DNA of 64,000 bases, taken from NCBI GenBank assembly GCA_001606155.1, contig LODT01000034.1:349665-413664 (forward strand), read 5' to 3'. The DNA is from Tieghemostelium lacteum (Eukaryota > Evosea > Eumycetozoa > Dictyosteliales > Raperosteliaceae). The position numbers were made by a program, and so were the translations under genes. Below, one piece after another: positions 34,596 to 47,270 of the stretch; position 1 is the stretch's first letter, and every line of letters starts with the position of its first letter. The notes under the pieces were generated by a model. The model had not been told where the DNA came from. It saw only the letters and a list, made by a program, of their open reading frames with translations, and ran no database searches.

Positions 34596-37500
34596 CAAAA
34601 AATTTTAATAAAAAAAAATAAAAAAATCAACAATATTTCTTTTAATATAATTCAACTTTATTATATATTGAAGATATATATATTTATGAGTATACTAATA
34701 TTACTAATCTGTTTTCATTATCAATTTTAGATATTTAAAAATCACCAATAAAAATTGGTTTGATTTTACTATTAATTGATGTCATTTCATTTTATTATCT
34801 TTAAATATTTATTTATAAAGTTATAACTTTGAAGTTAAGTTCATAATCTATTAATACTTTAAAAAATAATTAAAATTAAATTTGGTCAATACCCAATCGA
34901 TCTTCATGATATTTTAAATTTTTGTACAAATAAAAATTTTTTTTTTTTTCCTATAGTATTTCTGTTTGCAACATTGTTTTTATACATTAAAGCTTTTATT
35001 GTCCATCTCATTTCATCTTTTTTATATTTTCGCAATGTTACTTCTACATTATTTAATATTTCAAAAATTTTTTATTGTGTTGTCTAGATTTGTATTTGCA
35101 TATCTTTAAATTTCAGTTTAAATTAGATGGGATCTTAATATTATAATATTAACAAAATTGATTTTACCTCAAATAGATTGTGAATTGTTCTTTAATACCA
35201 GTACTCAGGATATTACAAAGATAGGTCTTATAAGATCATTCATTACTTTCATTTAAATTGTTAAAAATAGACTTCTATCAAATTTTGCCAAAGATTGTAA
35301 ATATGTTTAACAATTTTAAACAAAGGTTAGTGAATATAATAAAGATAGATTTTAAATGGTTAATTATCTTTTCAACAAAAAACATTAAATCATAAAGAAA
35401 TATTTTTATTACTAAAGTTAAATATTTATATGAAATAACTACCAAGATGTAAAATTATAGGTATTTAATTGAAAGATTAACCGTTGACCCATTTACATAT
35501 AGACTTATTATAATCCGTAGGAGCTCACATTTACATATGCACATATAGTACATTATAATTAAATGGTTGACCAACAAAAAGGCAAGTATTATTGGCAATT
35601 AAGTATCAAGTTCAATAGCTTATTTTTAAAATTTGGTTAATGGATTTTTACCTGTGATAAATACAATATTTAATCTTATTACAATGAAACACAATATAGA
35701 TGTAGCTCGAGCAATTTATACAAAGAAATTTATAGTTTCACAGCTAGTTACACTTATATATATTTCAGAAACATATTTATTTTATGAAGGGAAAAATATA
35801 AGGGTTTTCTAATTCTATTTAGATTAGTCATGGTAGAGTAGAGCTGGGGTAGATTAAGCTATAGATGTGTTAACAGCTATCGATGCATATTATTTAAATC
35901 CAAGTTGAATTCAAAATTATAACATTCAGCTACTATTCTTTTAGAATTTCAACATATTTATCATTTAGTAAAAATATCTAACAATCAATTCAATATGTCA
36001 ACAAATTCAATTGAATTCGTTATGTATTTATACATTATTCATCCCAATAGAAAGTGTCCCAAAAGTTTTTCCTGCAAGTTAACATAAACACATCCTAATA
36101 ATTAGAATTAAATTTTTGCCACATCATGATAAAAATTAAAAAAAATAAATTTGTAATCAGCTATTATTAATTAAATTTGTTGGGGTTTTTTTACATGTAT
36201 ATATACTTATTGGATTCCATTTTCAACTTATATCATAATACATCGTAAAACAATGTTAATCAAAAAACAAAAAAAATTTTTTTCTTCTCATTTGTTTTTT
36301 TATTTTTTCAACTACATTAAAGTAATAATTGTGATTACATAATTATTATTTGTTCACTATTAAAATTTTTGGAGATATGTAATACTTGTAAAATTCCTTC
36401 TTTGTTTTTAATTATTTATTTTTTAGATGTACTATGAAATACAGGTTTCTATTTAGTATCAGATTTATTTTTAATCAATTTAATCACCACCATCATTATA
36501 TGGAACCAACATTAAGTTAGGAACTGTATTCATTATTAATATATTGATCACTACCAAATTTACTTAAATAATACAATTTTAAGTGCACTTAAATAATTTA
36601 TATTATAATATTCATCTACATAACTTTTCAAAAGAAGAAACAACTAGTACTACAATTGCGACAGGATCTACAATTCATTTTATTTAAACATTGTGATAAC
36701 GAAACAAATTAACAAAATTACACAGAATATTGTTTTTATTTTATTTAAAGGAACAACTTAACTTTTTAAGATTATATATCCTGATTATTATTTATAGTAT
36801 ATCAATAACTTATATAGATCACATAAATTGCACAGTGTTGTCTATTTTAAGCCAATTAAGTTTTATATAGGTAAAATATTAAAAAGAAATTGAATAATCT
36901 CTAAACATAGTTATTTAAGCCTGGAAACATAATGACAATAATCTTTACATCACAATCAACATATCTATTTTATTTATGCGCTCCCATTAGTTATCGAGGT
37001 TCCTTAAATTGTTATAAGGAAGAATCCTTTTTTTATAGCACAATCTAATTGAATTTATAAAAGTTATCTAAAGACTAACAGAATATAATATTTTTATAGT
37101 CCACATATATTCTATAATTTCAAAAAAGAATTATTTTATTATTTAGAGCTTAAAATTTACAGGTGTTCATCTAGGTTATGAAAAACAGACTTTGTTAACT
37201 AGGATATCTATTTATAATATCTACGTTGATTAATATTATATTAGGGAAGATTATTGTTAGAAAATAGGTAATTTCAAAATTGTAAATGTTATTTGAATTA
37301 ATTTTTATTTAGAGAAAAGCCAATGAATTTAGTCAATAGTGATGTTTAGGACCACTCCATAATCTGGTTGTAATTGTTGAAATAATGACTGGGACATTGA
37401 AAGTTTATATAGCGACTGAAATGTTAAATAAAAGACATTTTTAATACATTCTCCACTAAAAACAATCTATAAATCATTCTCATACACTTCTTTGGATCTC

Positions 37501-38186
37501 ATCTTTAAATTTCACAACTTTTCTCACAAGAAATACAAAATAAATAAAAGAAACAAAAGATGTTCATTTGATAAGGTCCTCTATTTATTTAAAGTTAAAA
37601 TTTCTTTTGAACAAATTATTCAAAGTGTCTGTATACATGTTCAACATTTACTTTATGAGTTTGAAGAATAAAATACACAAAGTAAAATATCTAACCAAAG
37701 TGGGAAGATATTAGAAGTCCTATTAGTGTGTAATAACAAAGTTTATTTGACCTAAATTGTAAAGATATTGTAATGTTGAAAAAATGTGAGATTTAAACAA
37801 TCTTAAATTGAGATAGATATATAATATTAATCCAAGAAAGTATAGTATAGCAACATTGGTATTACAAATATGGTTTAAGATATTTATTATTTTTTAAATT
37901 TGAATGAACAACATTTGTTTGAATTTAAAAAATATCAATTTTGAGTTGTTTGATATTTTTTTTTTAATCATTTTTTGGATTTTAACAAAAAAAATTGATC
38001 AATCTCACCAATAACCAATAAAAATTAAGGTCCCACGACCTTTGGATTTTAAAAAAATGAAATTTTTTCTAGAAACTTATTTAGTTCAGCTAATATTAAT
38101 TTAAATTAAAAATAAAAAATTTTATTTTTTAAACTTGAACTGAGTTTTAAATAGCTATTTTTATTATAGAGAATACTCAAATAATA
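34596..38186. other. Long gene-free stretch (3.6 kb)
   Basis: By far the longest stretch here with no credible gene. It holds the inverted repeat copy at 34660-35030. From about 35050 to 37900 the sequence is less AT-run-rich than other gaps in this window. It has mixed composition, stops in all frames and no frame above about 60 codons. I see no terminal repeats, target-site duplications, tRNA or rRNA. It may be long-decayed coding or element DNA, or a noncoding transcript region; I cannot tell which. Confidence 0.5.
34660..35030 (-). repeat. Dispersed AT-rich repeat, copy B (inverted)
   Basis: The reverse complement of this stretch follows 3770-4170 block by block (see copy A). Small indels separate the blocks, so the copies are not recent. 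Confidence 0.65.
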
Positions 38187-40422
38187 ATGATTTCTTTAAA
38201 TGATAATTTTTATTTATTAAATAAGAATGTATATAATAATAATAATTTTTTAACATTATTAAAGTCCAATAATTTTTTGGTATTAGGAAGAACCAATAGT
38301 TCTTTTAATAAAAGAGAACTCATCCAACATATATTATTATCATTTCCATGGATAAATGTTGACCAAAAAAATCATATTGTTAATACTTTAAAATTATTGG
38401 ATTATTTCTTGGTTTTTGAAAATAACAATGAAATTCTGAAATTAAACCCAGTCATTTACTCACTACAACACAACCAAAATGAAATTTCATTTAAAAATTG
38501 ATATTTTTGGGATATTCTAATGTATGTATTAATTATTCATTAATTTAAATATCTCTTCTTTTAATTATTTAAATGTAAAAAATTGAAAAGGAAAAATGTT
38601 TTTTAGAGTCCAACTACAAATTTTTTAATTGCTTTGATGAAGAAGAATTTATAGATATATGTAAAACAATTGGCTCTGATGAATTTTATAATAATATAAA
38701 ATTATTTAAATTATTCATTGATGGTCTAAATAAACCTGGTAGTGAAAATTTACCAGATGATGGATTTCTAAAAGATTTTAAAGATAAAGCGTTAACAGAA
38801 ATAGAGAATTCACAACATTTTAAAATACCTGTAGATATTACAATTGAAAATTTAAGTTCAGGTATATATCTAAATATTAAATATAAAATATTAAAAAGTG
38901 GTTACTAATAATAAGTAATCTATTTTAGAAATCTACCATCTTCTAACAGGTTATGTTCTAAATGAAATCAACCAATACAATAGTAAAATTTTTAGTGATC
39001 AAATTGGTGGTGTTGGTGGTATATTATATAATATTCTAGAATTGGATTATATAAGTACAGATATATTACCAGGAACCGCAAATGCATATCTTGGGAATTT
39101 AATTAAGTATAAACTTATTACTCAGAACAATCAAACAGAACACATAGACTTCAAATTAGTTTGCTATGGAGATTTTACCTTTGAAACACCATTACCTAAA
39201 CCATCTGATATTATTATGGTAATTATTTTATAGTATAAATTAAATAACAGTTTTTAACATTCAACAATAGGTATCTAGGGAAAAAATTGATAAATTCTTT
39301 AATAAAAAGAATATTATATTATTTCTAATGTCACATTCTAAAAATGAAGAAAGTGTTAATAAGTATGGTTTAGAGGAATTAGTTAACAAATCCAAGTCTA
39401 CATATACATTTCAACCAGATAAAAACTTTGTAGAAAATAGAAATTCTTCAATTATAAACAATATGGAAAATCAGTTCAATGTAGAAACAAATGATCCAGA
39501 AGTATGTATTAAATCCGTCTAATGTATGAATTATGTATTAATACATAAATTAGAATTTTATGTGGATTCAAGATTCCTCCAATATAAATTATAAAAACTT
39601 GGAAATTCTAAGAAGAAAGACTAAGTTTCACTGTCCAGTTTTTAAAGTCAATGAAAAAGAAATAGATATATCAAATCAATTGGGAGAACAATTTAAAAAT
39701 CTTAGAGTATTTGAAATTCTAAAATCACATATATATACAGATTTAGAAAATATTATTATAGCTGGTATATATGCTAATATGTTAGAAAGACTATCAGTAG
39801 ATCTAGAAAATAATATAGAAATAGTTTCAGAGTTACTCTATAATGTAAATTTCTGTTTAAATTGGATTGATTTGGATGTAGAGTTTTTTGATAGCCTTGT
39901 TAATTCCCTCTATTATATATCTCATCACCAAAATGAAAAATTTAACAAAAAAAGAGAGTTTATATTTAGTTGTGTAAGTTTAATAATTTTATAATTTAGG
40001 AATTGTAACAACAATACACTAATTTTAGTACCTTTAGATTATTAAAAATTTATTTTTAAGAATGACTAAAGAAGTTCTTAACCAATATCATTATAATATA
40101 TTTGGTATTTTATTTACAATTTATAAATACAATTTAATAGGTTATAAGAAGTTAGATCGTCTTTATAACAAATATTTGAGAAATCTCCTCTCAAATTTTG
40201 AGATATCAAATTTTAAATCAAATATAAAAAAATATAAACTAATGCAAGAAAATTTGTTATTGTTAAGAGAGGCTGTTAAAAAATACCCAAGAAAAAACAA
40301 AAAAATATGTAATTGATGAAAATGATGAATATAGTTCATATGATAAAACAATGGATGATGGTGAAGATGATGAAACCAAATCTCAAAGCTTTTTTAATAG
40401 ATTTTTAAATAAATTTTTTTAA
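38187..40422 (+). CDS. Multi-exon protein of unknown function, with a probable frameshift near its 3' end
   Basis: Internal exons are well supported by phase: about 38607..38861, 38929..39218, 39271..39501, 39554..39973 and 40038..40422. The last exon reads '...YPRKNKK' and then stops, but the frame shifted by one base at an A run (about 40299-40305) continues to a natural end 'NRFLNKFF' at 40422. The 5' exon is uncertain: 38187-38501 opens with ATG and fits in style, but no strong donor links it in phase to 38607 (a weak GTCATT at 38451 would). The protein would be about 550-650 residues, helical, Asn/Lys-rich, without TM or signal. I do not recognise the family. The A-run shift could be a sequencing error. 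Confidence 0.55.
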
Positions 40423-40450
40423 TTTTTCAAATTCAACTTCACACACATAA

Positions 40451-41652
40451 ATGAATTATTTGTTTATTTTGATTATATCTACTGTAATATCTACAATTGT
40501 TGTTTATACTCTAGATGTTTGGAGATTAAGAATTCAAATATACCCAATTATCAAGAGATTCTTTACATTTTATTATCATTTACTTTATAAAAGAGACCCA
40601 AACAACAACAAAAAGATTGCCAAATCTAAAAGGCATCTAGACGAATGTTTTATTGATGAATTTGGTAGAGTGTTTAGCACATTTATGATATAATGAAGTC
40701 CTATTTTTTAATACTTATATAACACAGGATGGAATGTATTCATTCGTGGTTTAGGAGTTAATATTATTGTACAGATTTTTATACAACTACTCATAGCAGT
40801 ACTCTATCATCCATTGATACTGTGGCGTTCTAAACCCTATTCATACTATACAGAATTGGAATTGGGGAATGTCACAGAGTTTGATATGAACAATAAATCT
40901 ATCATTCTTACCATTTTATCTAGTGTCTCTATTGGTATAGTAGGTGGGTTTGTAACCTTTCAATCACAGCATTTCAGTATAGAGTTACAATTTCAATTTG
41001 AAAAACTACAACCACATCACAGGAATACTAGAGTGAAACATAAACATGATCATGTGAATTTCTTTTAATTAAAAAAGAGACTATTGATAGATGGGGGAAT
41101 GAAAGATGGATATCAAAGATTCACAACCTACTTGGAGATTCTCTATTATCAATTTTAAATGAAACTCTATTTTATTGTATATTTTTCTTAATATTTGAAC
41201 AATTGAATTCATTTCAATTAGCACAGTTTATAGCTACACAAAATCACACCTCAACTCTAAATAACAGTAATATCAAAGATCATTTATTTAAATATTTTAA
41301 AGACTACTTTTTGTATAGATCACCAATAGTACTTTTAATAATTTCAAGTTTCCTATCAGTACTAATAACCAATCCACTCATTGTCTTTCAAATTCAATCA
41401 CAAACCTTCCAATTTGGTTTGCTATTACTAAATCAATTATTTCCAAAAGACATTACACAAAGACACGACAAAAACGATGAAGAAGATCTTATATCATTTA
41501 CAAAAAAGTTTAAAACGCTTTACAAAAAGTACCAATACACTGGTATCATTGGAAGATTCTTAAATATCTCACTAAAATTTATAATTATCTCTTTGTGGTT
41601 TGATTTTCTAAATTCATCCAATACACCATCAAATACAATTCAACAACAATAA
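40451..41652 (+). CDS. Divergent mitochondrial-carrier-like membrane protein, frame interrupted
   Basis: Exons 40451..40664 and 40728..about 41040 join in phase (donor GTAGAG, acceptor ACACAG). The frame then shifts near 41040-41070, and the remaining 190 residues to 41652 are in another frame. Carrier-like signatures are 'YTLDVWRLRIQ' (for PxDxxRxRxQ), 'GWNVFIRGLGVNII' and 'TNPLIVFQIQSQTFQFG'. These suggest a highly derived member of the SLC25/MTCH group in the mitochondrial membranes. Six hydrophobic segments can be counted over the whole locus. No intron long enough explains the shift, so it is either a real lesion or an assembly error at the T/A runs there. Substrate cannot be inferred. 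Confidence 0.5.
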
Positions 41653-41732
41653 TAATAAAATAATCTTTATTTTCATTATTGTAAATATATAAATATAATA
41701 TAAAGGGTAAAGGTTTTAAAAGTTTTATTTAT

Positions 41733-43830
41733 TTATTTTGATGATTTAAATTTTTTGGCAGGTTGTTTAGATGGTTTGTTATTTTTAGAGTTGTTGTTGT
41801 TATTATTGTTTTTGTTGTTTGGTTGTGGTTTTTGTACTTTTGGTAATTTTGGTAGTGGAACTTGTCTTTCACCTTCTCTTGGTTTACCATTGACATCTTT
41901 ACCTTCAGCTAATTTATTTCTCTTATCCATAAGAGCTTGGTTAGATTCTTGTCTTTGTTTGTTGGTATCTTTAATCTTATTGTAAAGCCACATATCTTTC
42001 TTTTTAATCATAGATTCAGCCAATTTAGTTTCCTCTTCTTCTTTCTTTTGTTTTCTCAACTGTTCTCTTTCTTTTTTAGTTGGTTCTTTTTGGACTACTG
42101 GTTCATCTTCATCCATAGAGTCTTGATTGTTATCTTGGTCATCATCTTCATTGTCACCATCTTTCTGAGGAACATCAGGTTGTTTTCTTTTCTTATTCTC
42201 TTGTTGCATTTCTTGGAGATAACGTTGTTCAATACGTCTAATATTTTCATCGTCTTCTTCCATTTCTTCATCATCTTCACCACTGTCTTCGTCTTCTTGA
42301 TCTGGCATCTCTTGATCTTTCTCTTTCATGGAATCAAAATCTTTTTGATTAATAAGAGCATCCAAAGCAGCTTTACGTTGTGGAATATAAGAGTCATCTT
42401 CATAGATAACAAATGGTGATAAATGTGGTGGTGGGATTAATCCTGGACCATACTCTTGAACTGGTAGTAAGTATCTATTATTAACGCTATCGAATACCCA
42501 TTGTGGTTGAATATATTCTCTGGTTGGATATAATTTCTCTAAGGATTTTCTATCTACAATCTGATGTGTAATCTTATCGTCATTCTCTGCATAGTCACCA
42601 CCTTCCCAACTGACTTTACCACCAAAGGAGGTAATGATAAACTCCAACATATGCTTTGGAACCTCTCTGTTGAGGTAAAAAACAAATCCATCAAATAGTT
42701 TACTGGAATCAAAGATCTTTGGAATACTTGATAGATCATCTTCACCATCTTTAACTAGACCTTCAAAATCTTTGGCAACACCTTTAGAGTTGATTTCAAG
42801 GTTATTCATTTCATCCTCTTCTTCAACTTCTTCTGTTTCTACTTCGTTGATTTTTCCCAATTTGCTTTCCAATTTCTTTTGACTTTCAGATTTCTTGGTT
42901 TGATGTTCTTTTGTGGTTTTTTTAGTGGTTGTGGTGGTTGTGGTTGTGGTAGTAGTGGCTTTAGGTTTTCTCTCCAAAATAGAAGCTAATGAATCACCTT
43001 TACCCAATTTAGATTGATCATATCTTGGTGGATATTGTAAACCAATAGAGGAAAAGAGACGATAGTTAACAAAACGCATAAGAGTTTCATAAAATTCTAA
43101 AAAGTTAATCATTACACCATAGTCTACATTCTTTTCCTTTTTGTTTACATAGTTTAGTGGAGCAATCCAAGTAATGGTTTCACCCATAATCTCTGCCTGG
43201 TAGTAAACACCTTTAATGGATAAAAAGACTTTTCTCAAAGACTGACTCTTCATGACATAGTATTGGAATTCACGAGCCAATGTCTCACATCTTGTAATGT
43301 GACCATCTTTAATCTCTGCAGAGGAGTCCAAAGATGCAAACAAATGAACCAATGACAAACAGTCATCTAGATCCTTTAGTGCATCTTGGAAAGTTGGATA
43401 ACGTTCCTTTACAATGTGATCCAATGAAAATTCTGGTAAACTCTTTTTAAATGATTTTAATGCTCCAAATTCTTTTCTATCTTCTAATTTCTTTGATTTG
43501 ACTTTAGCTGCTTTTCTAGCTCTAATAATATCAATCAATTTCTCATGTTGTAAAAATCTAATATCTTTAGCATAATAGTATGTCTTTGACTTTCCCTTTA
43601 ATTTCTTTCTTGGGTTTCTTGGATGTATACCTTTTATAATACATAATTTTCTATATTTAACAATATCTTCAATATTAATATTTATATTAATCCTATGATA
43701 AATCTGTTTTACTATTTCCATACCTAAAGACTTTTAATGAAACTTGTAATTTTTTGGCAGCTTCATTTCTGGTAATGAATCTTAGGTTTTCACCTTTATC
43801 TCCCTTCTTAAATTTTCTGAAACCACCCAT
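41733..43830 (-). CDS. pes1: Pescadillo homologue (60S ribosome biogenesis)
   Basis: Exons 43724..43830 and 41733..43650 (minus) give 674 residues. The short first exon supplies 'MGGFRKFKKGDKGENLRFIT' and splices through an Arg codon to 'KLCIIKGIHPRNPRKKLKG'. The pescadillo N-terminal domain covers residues 1-280. A BRCT domain is at about 350-450 ('LFDGFVFYLNREVPKHMLEF', 'QPQWVFDSVNNRYLLP'). The C-terminal third is an acidic and then Lys/Glu-rich coil, ending in Asn/Lys low complexity. Pescadillo works in the nucleolus with BOP1 and WDR12 (PeBoW) in 27S/32S pre-rRNA processing. Poly-Thr and poly-Asn runs are dictyostelid additions. Confidence 0.96.
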
Positions 43831-44234
43831 ATTTGTTTATTTATCAAAAAAACAAATAGATTTGTGAATAATAATAAAAAACGATTGATTCTCGTTTTTT
43901 TTGTTTTTTTAATTTTTTGGGTAACGATACGAAAAATAATTTGTAAATTGAGATGAGATGAACATATAATTTAATTTATTTTCAATTTCTTTGTTTGATC
44001 GGATTAGATGTATGAAAATTACTCCAAATGAAGAATCTTTTGATTTTTAAACACTTTCAATCTCTCAATTAACTTAACCTATATTCATTACTCTGGTCTC
44101 CCGAAAATGCAAAAAAAATAAAATTTAATTTAATCTATTGTAATAATTAGGAAAAAAGATATTACAAAGAACGAAAATAAATACCATAGGTCATTAATAA
44201 TAATAATAATATATTATTAAATTTATATTCGAGT
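43831..44234. other. Intergenic region, nothing recognised
   Basis: AT-rich 5' flank of pescadillo and 3' flank of the ferric-reductase-like gene. Poly-T and poly-A runs and an (AAT)n stretch at about 44195-44210 are visible. No coding or RNA signal found. Confidence 0.6.
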
Positions 44235-46946
44235 TTAGAAACCTTCAGTGTATACAACAATGTCTGAAATATCATTCCATAGGTGTTGTTTTGATTCCAT
44301 ATTACTTGCTCCTACAAATATAAATGAGTGAAACTTCTCACCTGGTCCTTTATTCTTAGAATAAAATGGTTTAATACCAATAATATTTTCTTCAGAATCT
44401 GATTTAATAATTTCACCAATATTGCCCTCATAGTTTCTCAAAATGTTGAGTTTTTTTGTAGGTTCTATAGGTGGATTTGTAGAGTCTGTAGTTGGATTTT
44501 TAGAGTCTTTAGGATTTGTAGAGTCATTAGGTGGATTTGTAGAGTCATTAGGTGGATTTGTAGAGTCTTTAGGTGGATTTGTAGAGTCTTTAGGTGGATT
44601 TGTAGAGTCTGTAATTGGTTTTGTAGAGTCTGTAATTGGTTTTGTAGAGTCTGTAGTTGGTTTTGTAGAGTCTGTAGTTTGATTTTTAGAGTCTTTAGGT
44701 GGAATTGGTTTAGCAAATATTAAATATACATTACAATTAAGTTGCATTGTACTGTTATTATTTGAGTCCAAGAGTCCAACTACATGTTCTAAAAGTATTT
44801 GATCGTTAGTTGTAAAGAATAAATATAGATTATTTATCTTTTCAGCATCACCATAGGTATTCTTTAGTATATGAAAATATACTGAAAGACAGGTTGTCAC
44901 TCCTGTACCGGAACCATATAGGAATAGATTTGATTTGTTATCTGTATTGGAAGAAGAAAATCTTCTTCGAATTTCAGATAAGCCAGAATTGAAACTGGAT
45001 TGATAGAATCCATGGAAAGGAACTTGAATACCATCTTTTAATACGGATAGTCCTGTAGTAAAGCTACCAATAATTCTTATTACCATAGATATGATAATAC
45101 CACCAGCATTATTACAATGATTTGGCTTTACAAACACTGTAAATGGATGACCATGCGATAGCATGGAATAGGGATGATATAGGAGTATAAAGCTACCAGC
45201 GTGTGGTGGGTATGCATTGGGTAACTCTAAATCCAAACACAAGTACTTACCTTTGGTTTCTATGTTTTTAATTGTAGCATACATTATTGGTTTCCAAATT
45301 AAATGGAAGGTATAGATAATCGCTAGTAATATTGCAGTTACTATAATACTATAATCACCATAAGGATAACCAATAATTTTAGCAGAGCCATGGAACGCAA
45401 ACCATACAATCATGGTTGCAGCACTTATATGGTGAATTCTCAGACCATATTTTGTTTGACGAAACGATCCTCCGATTATTGCTACCACCATACACACTGT
45501 CATAAGGATACCGGTAACAACTGGCACATTATTTAAAGCATATATTTTATTGCCACCAATCGAAATGTTTGGCTCTTTGTACCATGTTGCTATGTGGCAC
45601 CCAATATGAGTAAGTGCATCGATCAATAACATATATGCCATTGATTTGTGGAAATGAATCTTATTGGACGAGTGTTGTGGGAGACTATGATTGAAGTAGT
45701 GGTACATTAGTTGTACCAAACTGGAGCATATGGAAACCATCAAACATATTAGATCAATGGTGGCCCAAAATGCAAATAACCTTGCAATCAATATGGTAAC
45801 TGGTAAGTCAGACGGAGTAGTGGATATTACAAATCCACCAGATGTAACTCTTAGAGAGGCAATGAGGCATTGTAAGATCAATTGAGATGTAGTTCTTATA
45901 TCAACTGATTTCGCAAATTCTTCTTTTGTTTGTTTTTTAGGGATATTCCTCAAATGAATGACCATTGGCAGAAACTCAGTTACCACTTCTCTAGCAACTG
46001 AAAAGAAAGGGTCCTCGTTGTAATCTGTGATAAAATAAATAACATACGGAGATATAATGAATTGATATATATCTATGCCTATTCTAATGGAGAGTCCACC
46101 TAGAACAATCATGGTCAATGTACCATAACCTTCAACATTACTAACATTATTATAAATGTGTGATCTTACGTGTAGACCTGACAGTATTACCATCGCAATG
46201 GCACTTCCTAAAAACACACCAACTGCCATTGTAATACCTTTCGATTCTAAAGATATTGGATCTTCGTTACCAAAATTTCTAAACCAAGTAACAAGAATAA
46301 GAGTTATTGCACTTAATAATAATAAGATTTTGAATATATTGGCTGTAGAAGTGACTGGTGTACTAGTTATAGATGTTGTTGTAGTTGGATTTGGGGTCTT
46401 TTTATTAATATTATAATATTCATTTAAAAGGACCCAGCAGAAATAATAAGAAATTGCAAACGATAAAATACTAAGGCTCCCAACTATTCTATTTAGAGTT
46501 CCGAATTCACTTTCATAAGATATACATCTCATTATATTCTCACAGACTCTCAATAAACTGATGAGAAGTGTCAATTTTAATGACTTTTTAAATTCCGTAA
46601 TATCTCTTTTAAACCAAATTATAATAGTTAAAATAAAAGATATTGAAAATAAAAATCCATTTAAACTAGATCCTGCGATCCAGATAGCAATCTAAAAGTA
46701 TTTCAAAACAACTATATTAATATTGATTGCTATTTGGTTTAAATTAAATATATTTACCTGATTTTTATAGAATTTACAGAGCATGAATATCCCAACAATA
46801 GCACTACAGGGCACGTAATTAATAAAAAAATTCCAAATATGAATTTTATTTTCACTTAATTTATTGTGAGAAGATAAAACATTTTCTTCATTATTAATAC
46901 TTTTATTATTTTCTGTGATCAAAGGTTTTTTTTCATTATCCTCCAT
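44235..46946 (-). CDS. Ferric-reductase/NADPH-oxidase-like membrane oxidoreductase
   Basis: Exons 46758..46946 and 44235..46691 (minus, phase 0) give 881 residues. The N-terminal half has about ten hydrophobic segments. A ferric-reductase-type core lies at about 420-540, with paired His suited to two haems: 'HFHKSMAYMLL', 'ALTHIGCHIATW', 'LRIHHISAATMIVWFAFHG'. The soluble half resembles the FAD/NAD(P)H part: 'HPFTVFVKP' and 'FLYGSGTGVTTCLSVYFHIL', ending 'FIFVGASNM'. It would carry electrons from NAD(P)H through FAD and haem across a membrane, to iron or oxygen. The usual RxYS/T FAD motif is weak. A Pro/Thr/Asp/Ser repeat interrupts the nucleotide-binding half. Donor, acceptor and product are inferred from the family. 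Confidence 0.72.
44465..44700 (-). repeat. Coding minisatellite, 7-residue period (x-x-D-S-T-N/K-P)
   Basis: About eleven tandem 21-base units (one shortened) encode variations on 'PPKDSTN', 'TTDSTKP' and 'PNDSTNP' within the ferric-reductase-like gene. Neighbouring units are nearly identical, with blocks of the TTDSTKP type and the PPKDSTN type, suggesting recent unequal exchange. Unit length is a multiple of three, so copy-number change keeps frame. Confidence 0.95.
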
Positions 46947-47270
46947 TTTAAGTATCTAAAATAAAAAAAATTCTTTTATTTTTTATTTTTTTTTGTAAAA
47001 ACCGTAACCCAAAAATAAATCAACTTTGAAGTTCTTTTAAATTTTTTTAATTTAAACAATAAAGGATTTACAGGATTGGACATCAAGAATTAATTTAACT
47101 TTTAGATATTTCTGATTTAATTAAATTGGATACTAGTACTAATATAAAATAAAAATTAATTTTTAAAAGTATAGATTTTGAATGAATAGTTTTAATATTT
47201 TATTTCGTTGAATATTAATTTGTTAAACCGAAATCTAAATCAAACCTAGATGGTGTATTGTAACTATATA
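46947..47270. other. Intergenic region, nothing recognised
   Basis: AT-rich flank of the ferric-reductase-like gene. Right of about 47250 protein-like minus-strand fragments begin (see the broken gene at 47260-47860). No RNA gene is visible in this stretch. Confidence 0.5.

Noticed and set aside
35050-37950. Mobile element in the gene desert
   Set aside because: I found no terminal repeats, target-site duplications or recognisable element protein. Left as undescribed DNA.
41755-42419. Hydrophobic plus-strand frames opposite pescadillo
   Set aside because: Antisense of the Lys/Glu/Asp-rich C-terminal half of pescadillo, which gives Phe/Leu-rich reverse text.
44443-44716. Repetitive frames on both strands at the minisatellite
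   Set aside because: They are out-of-frame or antisense readings of the 21-base repeat within the ferric-reductase-like gene.
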